This document shows, one piece after another, positions 1-8,270 of a stretch of DNA of 64,000 bases. Position numbers and translations under genes: made by a program. The DNA comes from Parvimonas micra (GTDB lineage: Bacteria; Bacillota; Clostridia; Tissierellales; Peptoniphilaceae): assembly GCF_037482165.1 (NCBI RefSeq), contig NZ_CP148048.1:496001-560000 (forward strand), given 5' to 3'. The stretch's first letter is position 1, and every line of letters begins with the position of its first letter. Below the pieces are notes generated by a model. The model worked only from the letters and a program-made list of their open reading frames with translations, made no database searches and was not told the DNA's origin.

Positions 1-356
1 GTAAGAATTCTAGTTCACCTGAATTTTTATCAGCTTCAAGTCCAAAAACTTCTATAATTTCCTGTGGTTATAAAAATAGATATAACCATCCACATAAAGA
101 TGCACTAGATAGAATAAAATCTACAGGAAGTGATGTTTTTAGGACTGATTTACAGGGAAATATTATGCTTAGAATTAATAAATTTGAAGAAAAAATTACA
201 GGCTTTAGAGAAATTGATGGAAATTTATTAGGTTTATTAAATTTCTATTTTATGGATATTTTAAATATTATAATGTATTTATTAGGATTCTTTGTTTTAG
301 TTAAAATAAATAATGATTTAATAATAGATTTAGGCTTTATTAAGGAGGAACTATGA
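1..356 (+). CDS. comEC: ComEC/Rec2 family competence protein, C-terminal part
   Basis: The reading frame is open from base 3 and ends at TGA 354-356; the start lies outside the window. The visible 117 residues begin KNSSSPEFLSASSPK and contain a C-terminal metallo-beta-lactamase-like stretch (SCGYKNRYNHPHKDALDRI, then a D-Q-G-N turn), as in the last part of ComEC, the channel protein for DNA uptake. After it comes a tail with one hydrophobic segment (about residues 80-102). Its stop overlaps the start of holA by four bases (ATGA); comEC followed by holA is a common order in Firmicutes, which supports the call. The tail hydrophobic segment is less typical. An ATG at 165 is internal, not a separate gene. 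Confidence 0.75.
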   Translation, partial: KNSSSPEFLSASSPKTSIISCGYKNRYNHPHKDALDRIKSTGSDVFRTDLQGNIMLRINKFEEKITGFREIDGNLLGLLNFYFMDILNIIMYLLGFFVLVKINNDLIIDLGFIKEEL

Positions 357-1399
357 ATTATATACAAGCTATGAAGTTGCTAGACAATGGGGAACTTAAT
401 GGTATATATGTTTTAAGTGGGGAAGAAATTTTTTTGATAGATAGATTTGTTGAGCTATTTAAAGAGAATATTGTTTCAAAAGATTTTTTTGATATGAATT
501 ATATCGAATATGATTTTTCAAAAATTGACTTGCAAAAGTTAAAGATTGATTGTGAAACAGCTCCATTTTTTAGTAATAAAAGACTTATTATTGTAAATGA
601 TGTAAATCTTTCAAAAAATGGAATTTCTATATATAAAAATTTTTTTGAGGAAATGTATGATTATATAGATAAGATTCCAAATACAACAGTTCTTCTTTTT
701 GTCATGAAAGGAAGTCTTGCTTTTCGTGGTAAATTTTATAAACAAATTTCAATTTTAGGTCATAATATTGAATTAGTAAGATTTAATGAAATTGAACTTT
801 TTAAATTTATTAAGAAAAGATTTGTTTCAAAAAATATCGAAGTTAAAGATATTGTTTTAAAATATATTATCGATAGAATTGGGTATTTAGATAGTAGCAG
901 AGAAAAAAATCTTTATGATGTAGAAAATGAAGTAAATAAACTTCTTAACTCATTTTCTAAAGATGTTTTAGATTTTAAAGATGTTGATGAAATTTTAGTA
1001 GATAAATTTGAAAATAGTATTTTTAAATTACTTGATATGATTTCTAAAAAAGATTATAAAAATTCTATTAAGATTTTAGTTGAGCTTAAAAAATCGGGAG
1101 AGGACTCTTTTTCTACATTTTATATGATTGTAAGATATATTAGAAATCTTTTAGGAGTAAAAGTTTTGAAACTAAAACAAAAACATATAGACTATATTTC
1201 AAAAGAGTTAAAAATTTCAAATTACGAATGTAAAAAATTGTATTCAGTTTGTGATAGTTTTTCTATAAAAACTCTATGTAATTATATTGATTTAACATAT
1301 TCTGTAGAATCAGATATTAAGACAAAAAATAGAGATATAGATTTATTGTTGGAGCTTTTAATTTCAAAAATGTCATTAGGAGGTGCTTCTTTTGAGTAA
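353..1399 (+). CDS. holA: DNA polymerase III subunit delta (clamp loader)
   Basis: This 348-aa protein has the length and layout of HolA: an N-terminal part beginning [17 protein letters not shown] followed by the [16 protein letters not shown] segment typical of the delta AAA-like domain, a middle lid, and a C-terminal helical collar region. Delta is the clamp-loader subunit that opens the sliding clamp. It lacks a Walker A motif, as expected for delta. The start ATG overlaps the comEC stop and is preceded by AAGGAGG at 341-347. The end overlaps the copper ATPase start by eight bases, so the three genes are probably co-transcribed. Confidence 0.85.
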   Translation: MNYIQAMKLLDNGELNGIYVLSGEEIFLIDRFVELFKENIVSKDFFDMNYIEYDFSKIDLQKLKIDCETAPFFSNKRLIIVNDVNLSKNGISIYKNFFEEMYDYIDKIPNTTVLLFVMKGSLAFRGKFYKQISILGHNIELVRFNEIELFKFIKKRFVSKNIEVKDIVLKYIIDRIGYLDSSREKNLYDVENEVNKLLNSFSKDVLDFKDVDEILVDKFENSIFKLLDMISKKDYKNSIKILVELKKSGEDSFSTFYMIVRYIRNLLGVKVLKLKQKHIDYISKELKISNYECKKLYSVCDSFSIKTLCNYIDLTYSVESDIKTKNRDIDLLLELLISKMSLGGASFE

Positions 1400-3716
1400 A
1401 AAGGTTAATATTTTTGTTGACGGAATGACTTGTCAAGCTTGTTCTATGAAAGTTGAAAAGGGACTATCAAAGCTTAAAATAGTTGAAGACGTCTCTGTAA
1501 ATCTTATGAGCAAAACTGTAACAGTATCCGTTGAAGATGGAGCGAAAGTTGAAGGTCTTATTGGAGTTATAAAGAGACTTGGATATAAACCGAAAAGAGA
1601 TGAGGTAAAAATTGAAAAGAGCAGTATCAAAGTTGAAGATATTGAAAAAATAATTTCTGAGTTAAAAGAAAAAGATACTGTTTTAGTAAAAGATGAAGAA
1701 GACATTTTAAAAGTAAAATACTTAAAAGATGTTGTTTCTTTAGATGAAATAAATTCAATTTTAGAGAAATATAAAATTTCGGTTAAAAAAGAAAAAAAGG
1801 AAAGACAAAATATATATGAAGATGAAATTAAGGACTTAAAAAAGGACTTAATTATTTCGATAGTATTTAGTGTACCACTTATGGTTTCAATGTTTTTCCA
1901 TATGTTCAATTTGCATAAATTTATGCTTAATGGTTATATTCAATGGGCTTTGGCAAGTGTTGTTCAATTTTATGTAGGTAAAAGATATTATATAAACGCC
2001 TATAAAAACTTAAAAAATAAAAGTACAAATATGGATGTTTTAATAGCTTTTGGGACTTCAATGGCGTATTTTTATTCTGTTTATAAAGTTTTAATCGGAA
2101 GTGTTGATGTTTATTTTGACAGTTCTGCAATGATTATAACACTAATCTTACTTGGTAAATTTTTTGAAGCAAATGCAAAGTCAAATACTTTCGGGGCAAT
2201 TATGAAATTGATGGATTTGAAAGCGGACTATGCAATTGTAATTGACGGAGATAGAGAAGTTAAAAAGAATATTGAAGATGTAAGAATTGGAGATATTGTT
2301 TTAGTTAAACCTTACGAAAAAATTCCTGTTGATGGTGTTATTATTTCAGGGAATAGTTCTGTAAATCAAGCTATGATTACCGGAGAATCTGTTCCTGTTG
2401 AAAAAAATATAGGAGATACTGTTATTGGAGCAACTAATAATATAGAGGGAATTTTAAAAATTGAAGTAAAGAGTACAGTAGAAAATTCTGTATTATCTAA
2501 AATACTTGATTTAGTTCAAAATGCTCAGACAAAAAAAGCCCCTGTTCAAAGACTTGCAGATAAAATTTCAAGTTATTTTGTACCAGGTGTAATTTTGTCA
2601 TCTTTAGCTACTTTAGTAATAACTTATATTGTAACAAAAGATTTTACAACAAGCTTATTAAATAGCTGTGCAGTAATGGTTATAGCTTGTCCTTGTTCAC
2701 TTGGTTTGGCAACACCAACAGCGATTATGTCAGGAACAGGAGTCGCTGCACAAAATGGAATTTTGATAAAGAGTGGAGAAGTCTTAGAAAAAATTCATAA
2801 AATGGATAGCATTATTTTTGATAAGACAGGAACGCTAACAACTGGAAAGTTAAAAGTTGTTGATATAAAGAATAATACTGATTTATCAGAAGAAGATTTC
2901 TTAGGTCTAATTTATTCTTTAGAAAAAAATACAGATCATCCTATTGCTAAATCTATTGTAAACTATTGTAAAGAAAAAAATGTAAAAGAATTGGACATTT
3001 CAGACTTGAAAGTAATTGCTGGAATGGGAGTTCAAGCTAATTACAATGGCAAAGAAATTTTGATTGGAAAGAGAAAATATATTGAAGAAAAACTTGGAAA
3101 ATTAGAACTAAATATAGAAAATGAATTACTGACAATCTTTATTTCTATAGGAAATGAATTTGCAGGTTTTGTAGTTTTAGAAGATGAAATTTCAAATAAT
3201 GCATTTGAAATAATTAAGAAATTAAAAGAAAAAAATATTGATGTTTATATGATAACTGGAGATAGTGAAGTAGTTGCTAGAAAAGTTGCAAATAAACTTG
3301 GAATAGATAATGTACTTTATGAAGTTATGCCAGATGAAAAATCTCAAAAAGTTATAGAATTGCAAAAACAAGGAAAAATTGTTGCAATGGTAGGGGATGG
3401 AATAAATGATGCTCCTGCTCTTGCAAGTGCAGATATAAGTTTTGCAATGGGAACCGGAACAGATATTGCAATGGAAACTTCAGATATTACTTTGATGAAT
3501 GGGAATTTAAACACACTTTTAAATTCAATCAATATAAGTGAACAAACTCTTAAAATAATCAAACAAAATTTATTCTGGGCTTTTTTCTATAATATTATTG
3601 CAATTCCTTTTGCTGCATTCGGATACTTAAATCCTATGCTTGCAGGATTTACAATGAGTTTTAGTTCAGTAAGTGTTGTTTTAAACAGTTTAAGATTAAA
3701 AAGATATAAATTTTAG
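1392..3716 (+). CDS. copA: Copper-translocating P-type ATPase (CopA type)
   Basis: A P1B-type ATPase that pumps Cu(I) out of the cytoplasm. One N-terminal heavy-metal domain carries GMTCQAC (Cys14 and Cys17). The membrane Cys-Pro-Cys motif is at 433-435, the phosphorylation motif DKTGTLT begins at Asp477, and the TGD and GDGINDAP hinge motifs follow. Residues about 60-140 form a charged linker that may be a degenerate second metal domain without cysteines. I chose TTG 1392 because AGGAGG at 1378-1383 is eight bases away; a GTG at 1383 lies inside that site. This gives 774 aa. No CopY-type regulator or CopZ chaperone is adjacent. Silver or other monovalent ions are possible substrates. Confidence 0.9.
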   Translation: MSKKVNIFVDGMTCQACSMKVEKGLSKLKIVEDVSVNLMSKTVTVSVEDGAKVEGLIGVIKRLGYKPKRDEVKIEKSSIKVEDIEKIISELKEKDTVLVKDEEDILKVKYLKDVVSLDEINSILEKYKISVKKEKKERQNIYEDEIKDLKKDLIISIVFSVPLMVSMFFHMFNLHKFMLNGYIQWALASVVQFYVGKRYYINAYKNLKNKSTNMDVLIAFGTSMAYFYSVYKVLIGSVDVYFDSSAMIITLILLGKFFEANAKSNTFGAIMKLMDLKADYAIVIDGDREVKKNIEDVRIGDIVLVKPYEKIPVDGVIISGNSSVNQAMITGESVPVEKNIGDTVIGATNNIEGILKIEVKSTVENSVLSKILDLVQNAQTKKAPVQRLADKISSYFVPGVILSSLATLVITYIVTKDFTTSLLNSCAVMVIACPCSLGLATPTAIMSGTGVAAQNGILIKSGEVLEKIHKMDSIIFDKTGTLTTGKLKVVDIKNNTDLSEEDFLGLIYSLEKNTDHPIAKSIVNYCKEKNVKELDISDLKVIAGMGVQANYNGKEILIGKRKYIEEKLGKLELNIENELLTIFISIGNEFAGFVVLEDEISNNAFEIIKKLKEKNIDVYMITGDSEVVARKVANKLGIDNVLYEVMPDEKSQKVIELQKQGKIVAMVGDGINDAPALASADISFAMGTGTDIAMETSDITLMNGNLNTLLNSINISEQTLKIIKQNLFWAFFYNIIAIPFAAFGYLNPMLAGFTMSFSSVSVVLNSLRLKRYKF

Positions 3717-3720
3717 AAAA

Positions 3721-3752
3721 AATGGTATGCTTTTAAAAGCATACCATTTTTA
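3721..3752. terminator. Bidirectional terminator between copA and pepA
   Basis: A perfect 10-bp stem (AATGGTATGC 3721-3730 with GCATACCATT 3739-3748) and an 8-base loop, flanked by A-runs on the left and T-runs on the right. It lies between convergent genes, so it can serve both strands. Confidence 0.85.
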
Positions 3753-3761
3753 AATTCTTAA

Positions 3762-5204
3762 TTATTTTTTATTGTATTTTTTTACAAAATTGTAAAGTGT
3801 TTTTACTGGAGTACCACTTGCTCCTTCAGGATTTGTTCCCCAAGCTGAACTTGAGTATGAAGGACCTGCAATGTCTAAATGAACCCAAGGAGTGTTTTCA
3901 ACGAAGTGTTCTAAGAAAACTCCTGCAGTAATTGCTCCGCCGGTTCCTGGAGCAGTTACATTTAATAAATCTCCAACTTTTCCTTTTACACTTTCTTTAT
4001 GTTCTTCATAAACAGGAAATCTCCATAAGTATTCACCCATAAAGTCTGCTGATTCTTTAATTTTTGCAAAGACTTCATCATTATTACTTACAGCTCCAAT
4101 AACTCTTGAACCCAAGGCTTGAATACAAGCACCTGTTAAAGTTGCTACATCAATTATACATTCAGGGTTTAATTTTGATGCTCCATAGTAAATAGCGTCT
4201 GCTAAAGTCAATCTTCCTTCAGCATCAGTATTAATTACTTCAATAGTTGAACCTTTCATTGAAGAAATTATATCTCCATTTCTGTAAGCATGACCATTAA
4301 TCATATTTTCACAAGATGCAACAAGTGCAATTACATTTCTTTGCACTTTCATTTTTCCTACTGCATACATTGTTGAAATAACAGAGGCACTTCCACCCAT
4401 ATCAGTTTTCATAGTAACCATTCCTGTAGCAGGTTTGATTGCATATCCACCTGAATCATAAGTTAAGCCTTTACCAACTAAAACAATAGGTTTTTCATCT
4501 TTATTTGGTAAATGTTTCATAATTATAAATTTAGGTGGTAAATCACTACCTTGAGCTACTGATAGAAAAGCATCCATTTTTAAAGATTCAATTTGTTTCT
4601 TTTCCAAAACTTCAACTTCTACTCCTACTTTTTCAAGTTCTTCTTTTGCGAATTTCGCTAAAGTTTCAGGATAAATATCATTAGCAGGTCTGTTTACAAG
4701 ATCTCTACACATAAACACTGCTTCCATTATTGCTTCAATTTCTTTTATTCCACTTTCAACATGTTCTATTTTATTATCTAAAACGGTAAAGAATACTTCA
4801 CATTCATATTTTTCTTTCTTTTCTTTTAAGAAGTTGTCAAAATTGTAGTTAACATTTATAATTCCTTCAATCATAGCTTGAGCAGTTAATTTATAACAAA
4901 TACCATCAAACTTTTTGATTTCTATATTGCAAGATTTTACTTTATTAGCTTTTAAGTGCTTTCCAAGAGAAAGAAAAGCTCTTCTAATATTTTCAAGAGA
5001 ATTTTCTTCTTCTTTACCTAAACCTAATAAAATTACATTTTCAGAATTTGGACCTAGATTTGAAAAAATTTCGCCTCTTTTTCCACTAAAAAGTTTATTT
5101 TCTTTTACATAAGCTTTTAATTCTTCACTTATTCCGCAAATATCTTTGCCATCAAATAAAGTAATAACTTTAACTATTCCGGAATTACCAATTTTAAATT
5201 TCAT
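3762..5204 (-). CDS. pepA: Leucyl aminopeptidase, M17 family
   Basis: A 480-aa cytosolic metallo-aminopeptidase that removes N-terminal residues from peptides. The C-terminal catalytic domain has GKGLTYDSGGYAIKP, the MKTDMGGSA segment, and NTDAEGRLTLADA, which supply the metal ligands and the bicarbonate-binding Arg of the M17 family. The DVATLTGAC segment follows. The N-terminal half is the variable M17 domain. The start ATG at 5202-5204 has GGAGGT just upstream, and a promoter is visible at 5249-5277. In a peptide-fermenting organism this enzyme would release free amino acids. It appears to be transcribed alone, since a terminator lies upstream. Confidence 0.93.
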   Translation of the reverse strand: MKFKIGNSGIVKVITLFDGKDICGISEELKAYVKENKLFSGKRGEIFSNLGPNSENVILLGLGKEEENSLENIRRAFLSLGKHLKANKVKSCNIEIKKFDGICYKLTAQAMIEGIINVNYNFDNFLKEKKEKYECEVFFTVLDNKIEHVESGIKEIEAIMEAVFMCRDLVNRPANDIYPETLAKFAKEELEKVGVEVEVLEKKQIESLKMDAFLSVAQGSDLPPKFIIMKHLPNKDEKPIVLVGKGLTYDSGGYAIKPATGMVTMKTDMGGSASVISTMYAVGKMKVQRNVIALVASCENMINGHAYRNGDIISSMKGSTIEVINTDAEGRLTLADAIYYGASKLNPECIIDVATLTGACIQALGSRVIGAVSNNDEVFAKIKESADFMGEYLWRFPVYEEHKESVKGKVGDLLNVTAPGTGGAITAGVFLEHFVENTPWVHLDIAGPSYSSSAWGTNPEGASGTPVKTLYNFVKKYNKK

Positions 5205-5248
5205 ACACTACCTCCAAAATTAAATTAGATAAAAATTATCTTACTTAT

Positions 5249-5277
5249 ATAATAACTAAAAATTTAGTTTTTTGCAA
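5249..5277 (-). promoter_or_regulatory. Promoter of pepA
   Basis: On the minus strand: -35 TTGCAA (5272-5277), 17-base spacer, -10 TATTAT (5249-5254), about 45 bases before the ATG. Confidence 0.6.
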
Positions 5278-5303
5278 TAGAAAAGGACAACTGAGTTGTC
5301 CAA
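5278..5303 (-). terminator. Terminator downstream of the small export protein gene
   Basis: Stem GGACAAC (5285-5291) with GTTGTCC (5295-5301) and loop TGA. Read on the minus strand, it is followed by TTTTCTATT. It lies 3 bases after the stop of the gene at 5305-5760 and insulates pepA. Confidence 0.8.
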
Positions 5304-5304
5304 T

Positions 5305-5760
5305 TTAAAAAATATTAAGACTAATTGTAGCCATAATTATTCCTGATAGAATTAATCCTAAAATTGCGGCTAATAAACTTGTTTTAAAATCTATATCCAA
5401 AATACTCGCAGCAAGTATTCCTGTATAGGCTCCAGTACCTGGAAATGGAATACCTATGAAAATCGCAAGAGCAAGTAAAATTCCGCTTTTTCCTGATTTT
5501 TTTAAAATTTTTTCTCCTGCTTTGTGACCTTTTAATAAAATCTTTTTACAAAACTTTCCAATGTACCTTTTATGTTCACCCCAAAGTAAAATCTTTTTAG
5601 CAAGAAAGTAAACAAATGGAACTGGAATTAAATTTCCTATTAGTGCAATTATATACGAACTTAAAATTGGAAGTCCCATTGCTTGCGAATAGGGAATAGC
5701 GCCTCTTAATTCTATAATAGGTACCATTGAAATTAATAAAACTAAAAAATATTTTATCAT
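5305..5760 (-). CDS. Small multidrug-export family membrane protein
   Basis: A 151-aa, very hydrophobic protein with about four membrane segments and an amphipathic basic stretch (KKILLKGHKAGEKILKKSG) in the middle. The elements VPIIELRGAIP near the N terminus and GIPFPGTGAYTG in the second half are the signature of the small multi-drug export family (COG2426-like). Substrate and direction of transport are not established for this family as a whole. I chose ATG 5758-5760 because AAGGAG lies five bases upstream; an in-frame upstream GTG/ATG would add 14 residues without a good site. No regulator is adjacent. Confidence 0.75.
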   Translation of the reverse strand: MIKYFLVLLISMVPIIELRGAIPYSQAMGLPILSSYIIALIGNLIPVPFVYFLAKKILLWGEHKRYIGKFCKKILLKGHKAGEKILKKSGKSGILLALAIFIGIPFPGTGAYTGILAASILDIDFKTSLLAAILGLILSGIIMATISLNIF

Positions 5761-5845
5761 TATCTCTCCTTGAATTTTTCCTAATAATATATATTCTACC
5801 ATAAAAACAAAATAAAAGAAATATAAAAAAATTTTTAAAAAAGTA

Positions 5846-5873
5846 TTGCATTTATTTTAAATTATGGTATAAT
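5846..5873 (+). promoter_or_regulatory. Promoter of the rplJ-rplL operon
   Basis: -35 TTGCAT (5846-5851), 16-base spacer, extended -10 TGGTATAAT (5865-5873). Initiation would fall around 5880, just ahead of the L10 leader. Confidence 0.8.
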
Positions 5874-5884
5874 ATATATGTTAA

Positions 5885-6000
5885 TTTTATAGGCTACCCA
5901 AGACCGTAGGGACATTAGTTTAAAAATCCTACATAGGTGGAAATACTTATTTTGTATTTTATCTCTACTCTTGGTAGAGATTTTTTAATATGTAGCCTTT
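5885..6000 (+). ncRNA. Ribosomal protein L10 leader RNA
   Basis: The sequence AGGCTACCCAAGACCGTAGG (5891-5910) and the following AUUAGUUUAAAAAUCCUAC-type segment match what I know of the L10 leader of Firmicutes, bound by the L10(L12)4 complex. AGGCTAC (5891-5897) pairs with GTAGCCT (5993-5999) to close the structure, and CCGTAGG/CCTAC form the inner helix. The leader sits directly between promoter and rplJ. Binding of excess L10 would reduce expression of rplJ-rplL, by attenuation or translational control. Confidence 0.85.
5963..5987 (+). terminator. Attenuator hairpin inside the L10 leader
   Basis: TCTCTAC (5963-5969), loop TCTTG, GTAGAGA (5975-5981), followed by six T (5982-5987). This is a complete intrinsic terminator about 30 bases before the rplJ start, placed where L10-dependent attenuation would act. 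Confidence 0.75.
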
Positions 6001-6016
6001 TGTGGAGGTGAAAAAG

Positions 6017-6520
6017 ATGAAAGATTTTGTTTTAGAACAAAAGCAAGCTGTTATATCAGAAATTAGAGAAAAAATCGAAAATTCAGGTTCTTTAGTTTTA
6101 GTAGATTATAGAGGCTTAACTGTTGAACAAGTAACTGACTTAAGAAATAAGTACAGAGCAGCTGGTGTTCAATATAAAGTATATAAAAATACTATGATGA
6201 AATTAGCCTTCAAAGAATTAGGATATGAAGAATTCAATCAATATCTAGAAGGACCAAGTGCTGTTGCATTTGCTGGAGAAGATTTAACAGCGGCAGCAAG
6301 AATTACTAATGAATTTGCAAAGTCAAATGAAAAATTAGTTATTAAAGCAGGTATATTAGAAGGAAAGATTTTAGACACTAATGGTGTTAAGGCTGTAGCA
6401 AGCATCCCTTCAAGAGAAGTACTTGTTGCAAAGTTACTAGGAAGCTTAAAGGCTCCAGTATCAAATTTAGTTTATATGTTAGAAGCAGTAAGAAAAAAGA
6501 AAGAAGAAGAAGCAGCTTAA
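6017..6520 (+). CDS. rplJ: 50S ribosomal protein L10
   Basis: L10 anchors the L7/L12 stalk on the large ribosomal subunit. The 167-aa protein starts MKDFVLEQKQAVISEI and contains the conserved SLVLVDYRGLTVEQVTDLR and YKVYKNTMMKLAF segments; the C-terminal helix (SNLVYMLEAVRKKKEEE) is the L12 dimer-binding region. The ATG at 6017 is preceded by GGAGGTG (6004-6010); a GTG at 6002 upstream lies inside the closing helix of the leader and is unlikely. Followed after 29 bases by rplL and autoregulated through the leader at 5885-6000. Confidence 0.97.
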   Translation: MKDFVLEQKQAVISEIREKIENSGSLVLVDYRGLTVEQVTDLRNKYRAAGVQYKVYKNTMMKLAFKELGYEEFNQYLEGPSAVAFAGEDLTAAARITNEFAKSNEKLVIKAGILEGKILDTNGVKAVASIPSREVLVAKLLGSLKAPVSNLVYMLEAVRKKKEEEAA

Positions 6521-6549
6521 TGGTTGCATAAAATTTTAGGAGGTATATT

Positions 6550-6927
6550 ATGGATTTCGAACAAATATTAGAAGCAATTGAAAAATTATCAGTTCTTGAA
6601 TTAAATGAATTAGTTAAAGCAGCAGAAGAAAAATTTGGAGTTTCTGCAGCAGCACCTGTAGTAGTAGGTGGAGGAGCTGTAGCTGGTGGAGAAGGCGCTG
6701 GAGCAGCTGAAGAAAAATCTGAATTTGATGTAATTTTAGCATCAGTTGGAGCAGAAAAAATGAAAGTTGTTAAAGCTGTTAAAGATTTAAGCGGATTAGG
6801 ATTAAAAGAAGCTAAAGAAATAGTTGACAACGCTCCAAAAGCTATTAAAGAAGGAGTAGCTAAAGAAGAAGCTGAACAAATGAAAGCTAAATTAGAAGAA
6901 GTAGGAGCTACTGTAGAGTTAAAGTAA
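6550..6927 (+). CDS. rplL: 50S ribosomal protein L7/L12
   Basis: A 125-aa acidic stalk protein that recruits translation factors. It has the N-terminal dimerisation helix ([20 protein letters not shown]), an Ala/Gly-rich hinge (about residues 34-56), and the C-terminal factor-binding domain with [26 protein letters not shown] lies ahead of the ATG. Codon use is strongly biased (few rare codons), as expected of a highly expressed gene. Last gene of the rplJL unit; a terminator follows. rpoB, often downstream in Firmicutes, is not here. Confidence 0.97.
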   Translation: MDFEQILEAIEKLSVLELNELVKAAEEKFGVSAAAPVVVGGGAVAGGEGAGAAEEKSEFDVILASVGAEKMKVVKAVKDLSGLGLKEAKEIVDNAPKAIKEGVAKEEAEQMKAKLEEVGATVELK

Positions 6928-6956
6928 GAAATTACTTCTATTATAATTTGAAAATT

Positions 6957-6983
6957 AAAGGTGGATTTTATATCCACTTTTTT
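6957..6983 (+). terminator. Terminator of the rplJ-rplL operon
   Basis: Stem AAAGGTGGAT paired with ATCCACTTTT around loop TTTAT (core 6961-6977), then a T-run. Confidence 0.8.
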
Positions 6984-6991
6984 TATAATAT

Positions 6992-7065
6992 TTTTTAATA
7001 ATGATTATTAAGTATTGATTTATTTCTCTTAAAAATATATAATGAACAAATAAGATTATTTAAGA
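6992..7065 (+). repeat. Promoter-bearing direct repeat, copy A
   Basis: This 74-base segment aligns without gaps to 7807-7880 with 65 identical positions by hand count (about 88%). It contains -35 TTGATT (7015-7020), a 17-base spacer and -10 TATAAT (7038-7043). It stands before the NUDIX gene; the second copy stands before mazF. Confidence 0.8.
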
Positions 7066-7097
7066 AGAAATTTTTTAAACGAAAACAATAGGATTGA

Positions 7098-7125
7098 TTG
7101 ACATTACTTATAAAAATGTTATATT
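7098..7125 (+). promoter_or_regulatory. Second promoter upstream of the NUDIX gene
   Basis: -35 TTGACA (7098-7103, exact consensus), 16-base spacer, -10 TATATT (7120-7125), about 50 bases before the start codon. Confidence 0.6.
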
Positions 7126-7174
7126 TTTTATTAATTTGTATGATGATGTAAATAAATTTATATAAGGAGAACAT

Positions 7175-7693
7175 TTGTTGAAAGAAGTTTTTGCTATTCC
7201 AGCCGTAGGGGCATTAATTTACAGAATTAAGGATAATAAATTAAATATTTTAGTTCAAGAAAGATATAAAGAAAATGAAATTTTTGAAAAAGGTTTATTA
7301 GAATTACCAGCAGGAAAGATTAGAGAATATGAAGATATTTTTAAAGCATTAAAAAGAGAAGTAGGAGAGGAAACAGGATTAACAATTATAGAAATTATCG
7401 GTGAAAATAACATAGATATTAGAGAAGTAGGTGAATATACCGTTAATAGTTATACTCCATTTTGCTGTACTCAGAATTTATCAGGAGGTTATTCAATTAT
7501 TCTTCAAACTTTTTTATGTAAAGCTGAAGGTAAAATAAAACCAAATTTTAACGAAACAAGAAATGTTAGATGGATGAATGTTGATGACATATATAGTTCT
7601 ATTAATGAAAATTTAGAATCTTGGTATCCTATGCATATTAACACATTATTTAAATTTATTGATTATTATCAAAAAGGGTTTATTTTTGAGTGA
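7175..7693 (+). CDS. NUDIX hydrolase, ADP-ribose pyrophosphatase-like
   Basis: A 172-aa NUDIX protein. The Nudix box is intact: GKIREYEDIFKALK followed by REVGEETGLTI (residues about 49-73), giving G-x5-E-x7-REV-GEETGL with the metal-binding glutamates. The LPAG just before the box and the overall length resemble ADP-ribose pyrophosphatases, which cleave ADP-ribose to AMP and ribose 5-phosphate, but substrate cannot be fixed from sequence. Start is TTG 7175 or the next TTG 7178; AAGGAGA lies at 7163-7169. Two promoters precede it. Confidence 0.8.
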   Translation: MLKEVFAIPAVGALIYRIKDNKLNILVQERYKENEIFEKGLLELPAGKIREYEDIFKALKREVGEETGLTIIEIIGENNIDIREVGEYTVNSYTPFCCTQNLSGGYSIILQTFLCKAEGKIKPNFNETRNVRWMNVDDIYSSINENLESWYPMHINTLFKFIDYYQKGFIFE

Positions 7694-7806
7694 TAAAGTT
7701 CAATTTTTAAAGCTATTTGGCTTTTTAAAGGATAAAATTATAATGGATTTCTATGGGGAATCTATTATTTATAATTTGCATTGTGATACACTTTTTTATA
7801 AAATTA

Positions 7807-7880
7807 TTTTTAATAATTGTTATCAAGTGTTGATTTATTTCTTTTAAAAATATATAATAATTAAATAAGACTATTTAAGA
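7807..7880 (+). repeat. Promoter-bearing direct repeat, copy B (mazF promoter)
   Basis: Second copy of the 74-base element at 6992-7065, at a constant offset of 815 bases. It carries -35 TTGATT (7830-7835), a 17-base spacer and -10 TATAAT (7853-7858). The rest of 7694-7915 holds a weak hairpin (AAAGC/GCTTT near 7711-7726) and no convincing gene. Confidence 0.8.
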
Positions 7881-7915
7881 GGGAGTATTTTTAGTTTTAC
7901 TAAAAGAAAAAATAT

Positions 7916-8254
7916 ATGAAGGTAAAAAGAGGAGATATTTTTTATGCTGATTTAAGTCCCGTTGTAGGTTCTGAACAAGGAGGAGTAAGACCTGTACTTG
8001 TTGTTCAAAACGATGTTGGAAATAAATACAGCCCGACTGTCATTATTGCAGCTATAACTTCTCAGATGAATAAAGTGAAACTTCCAACTCATGTTGAAGT
8101 TTCAGCGGAATTTGGACTTCCAAAAAATTCTGTTGTATTGTTGGAGCAAATAAGAACTATAGATAAAAAAAGACTTAGAGAAAAAGTTGGCTTTACAGAT
8201 GAGTTCTTTATGAAAAAGGTTAATGAGGCGCTTTTAAAATCTGTTGGAGTTTAG
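7916..8254 (+). CDS. MazF/NdoA-type mRNA endoribonuclease toxin, no adjacent antitoxin
   Basis: A 112-aa PemK/MazF-family protein. It begins [23 protein letters not shown] and has the conserved [19 protein letters not shown] and [15 protein letters not shown] segments of the EndoA/NdoA ribonucleases, close to the usual 116 aa. These toxins cut mRNA at short specific sequences and are normally held by a MazE/NdoAI antitoxin. There is no room for an antitoxin gene between the promoter (-10 at 7853) and the start, so the toxin stands alone here. The ATG has no good adjacent Shine-Dalgarno; GAGGGAG at 7879-7885 is about 30 bases away with a small hairpin between. It leads an operon with the next two genes (16-base gaps). 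Confidence 0.85.
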   Translation: MKVKRGDIFYADLSPVVGSEQGGVRPVLVVQNDVGNKYSPTVIIAAITSQMNKVKLPTHVEVSAEFGLPKNSVVLLEQIRTIDKKRLREKVGFTDEFFMKKVNEALLKSVGV

Positions 8255-8270
8255 TACATAGAGGGAAAAT

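Noticed and set aside
165-356. Small 63-codon frame starting at ATG 165
   Set aside because: The frame is open from the left edge and codes the end of ComEC; the ATG is internal.
1433-1909. 158-codon antisense frame in copA
   Set aside because: Ser/Phe-rich mirror of Lys/Glu codons in the copper ATPase; no signals.
6387-6977. 196-codon antisense frame over rplJ-rplL
   Set aside because: It is opposite to two certain ribosomal genes and arises from their biased codons; no promoter or ribosome binding site.
7659-7847. 62-codon frame between the NUDIX and mazF genes
   Set aside because: It overlaps the NUDIX gene end, runs into the repeat with the mazF promoter, has no ribosome binding site and no family likeness.
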